Source of the DNA: an uncultured Chitinophagaceae bacterium
Lineage (GTDB): Bacteria; Bacteroidota; Bacteroidia; Chitinophagales; Chitinophagaceae
Reading direction: 5' to 3'
Length of the DNA: 6,703 nt
Assembly: GCA_903841915.1 (NCBI GenBank)
Contig: CAIMKO010000314.1
Span: 1 to 6,703, forward strand
Shown here: in pieces, positions 5,897-6,703 of the stretch
Position numbering within the stretch: the stretch's first letter is position 1
Layout of the letters: each line of letters begins with the position of its first letter
The notes under the pieces: generated by a model
Told to the model about the DNA's origin: nothing
The model's database searches: none
The model's input: the letters and a program-made list of their open reading frames with translations, nothing else
Translations under genes and position numbers: made by a program

Positions 5897-6703
5897 CTAT
5901 TTCTTTCGCTTCTTATCTTTCTTTTTGAAATTAGTTTCTTCATCAGTATCTGTTTCCTTGCCACCATCAATCACCCATTCATAATCCAACTGACGTTTTT
6001 CCAGATTGGCTGCCACCACTTTTATCCAAAGCTTATCTCCCATCTTAAATTGACGGCCGCTTCTTCTACCCACCAAACAATAATCACTTTCCACTAATCT
6101 GAATTCATCATAATCACTCAGGCTGACAACAGTCACCAATCCTTCACATTTATGTTCAACGGTTTCCACCCAAAATCCAAAATTGGCAACACCGCTCACT
6201 ACTCCTTCGAATACTTCTCCTAAATGTCCTTTCAGGAATTCTACCTGCTTGTATTTATTGCCTGCACGTTCACATTCCATGGCCGCTCTTTCCCGCTCAC
6301 TACAATGTTTGCACTTCTCTTCCATCTTTTTATCGATGATGGGTTTGCCTTCCAGCACCGATTGCAATAGGCGATGCACCATCACATCAGGATAACGACG
6401 GATAGGTGAAGTGAAGTGACAATAGTACTCGAATGCCAATCCATAGTGACCAATATTATCTGTTGTGTAAACAGCCTTGGCCATGGTTCTAATACCGAGT
6501 TGTTCCAATACATGTTGCTCCGGTTTACCCTTTGCATCGGCCAGCATCTGATTAAAACTATGCGCTATTTTTTCCGGAGAAGAAATATCAAATTTGTGAC
6601 CATACTTTTTTGCATATACAATGAAGGGCGCTAATTTATCTTCATTCGGTTGATCATGTACACGATAAGGGAATGGGATCTCTTTTTGATTGATCTTGAT
6701 CTT
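5897..6703 (-). CDS. rnr: Ribonuclease R, 5' part cut off by the window edge
   Basis: These are the last 268 residues of the processive 3'-5' exoribonuclease RNase R, which degrades structured mRNA and rRNA in the cytoplasm. The reading frame stays open to the right edge, so the N-terminal cold-shock domains and most of the RNB domain are missing only because of the window. Visible are EIPFPYRVHD, GKPEQHVLEQLGIRTMAKA and the conserved RNB signature HFTSPIRRYPDVMVHRLL (from residue 96 of the fragment). An S1 RNA-binding domain follows (about 161-245: HLGEVFEGVVSGVANFGFWV and onward). It ends in a Lys-rich tail, FKKKDKKRKK, as is usual for RNase R. The linker KCKHCSERERAAMECERA carries three cysteines. 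The gene is upstream of the oxidoreductase on the same strand, and no clear terminator separates them. Confidence 0.95.
   Translation of the reverse strand, partial: KIKINQKEIPFPYRVHDQPNEDKLAPFIVYAKKYGHKFDISSPEKIAHSFNQMLADAKGKPEQHVLEQLGIRTMAKAVYTTDNIGHYGLAFEYYCHFTSPIRRYPDVMVHRLLQSVLEGKPIIDKKMEEKCKHCSERERAAMECERAGNKYKQVEFLKGHLGEVFEGVVSGVANFGFWVETVEHKCEGLVTVVSLSDYDEFRLVESDYCLVGRRSGRQFKMGDKLWIKVVAANLEKRQLDYEWVIDGGKETDTDEETNFKKKDKKRKK

Noticed and set aside
6269..6322. Possible zinc-binding site from the three cysteines in the RNase R linker (KCKHCSERERAAMEC)
   Set aside because: The spacing does not match a known zinc motif and the segment aligns with the ordinary helical linker before the S1 domain. 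The cysteines are probably incidental.

Overview
The window looks like an ordinary chromosomal segment of a Bacteroidota bacterium, most likely from the Chitinophagaceae or a near relative. This is inferred from the gene set and protein style: GyrA with NQDGDPPAAMRYTE around the active site, RNase R, a DUF1080 protein beside a Tat-exported Gfo/Idh/MocA oxidoreductase, and a LYS9-type saccharopine dehydrogenase. Low GC by eye, the absence of clear Shine-Dalgarno sequences and -7 boxes resembling TAnnTTTG agree. No database search was possible.

Layout, left to right. Positions 1-1739 (minus) hold the first 579 codons of gyrA, whose 3' end runs off the left edge. Positions 1740-2031 are a non-coding divergent promoter region with a 22-bp perfect dyad next to the probable gyrA -7 box, an exact DnaA-box 9-mer, and a TATATTTG box almost touching the next start codon. 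Positions 2032-3345 (plus) encode the saccharopine dehydrogenase-like protein. Positions 3346-3714 lie between convergent genes and hold a degenerate heptamer array followed by a compact palindromic element. That element has four 13-nt hairpins and about 40-nt terminal inverted repeats that differ only by transitions, four of which preserve base pairing. Positions 3715-4494 (minus, DUF1080) and 4506-5825 (minus, Tat-exported Gfo/Idh/MocA oxidoreductase) form a two-gene operon. Positions 5897-6703 (minus) are the 3' part of rnr (RNase R), which enters from the right edge.

How the genes work together: gyrA and rnr are housekeeping genes. The saccharopine dehydrogenase probably acts in lysine/2-aminoadipate semialdehyde metabolism and has no partner here. 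The oxidoreductase and the DUF1080 protein fit the known oxidise-then-cleave route for glycosides through 3-keto sugars. Both carry export signals, so the chemistry would take place outside the cytoplasm.

The least ordinary part of the window is the repeat-rich region 3334-3626. No CRISPR array, tRNA, rRNA, transposase or phage gene was seen.
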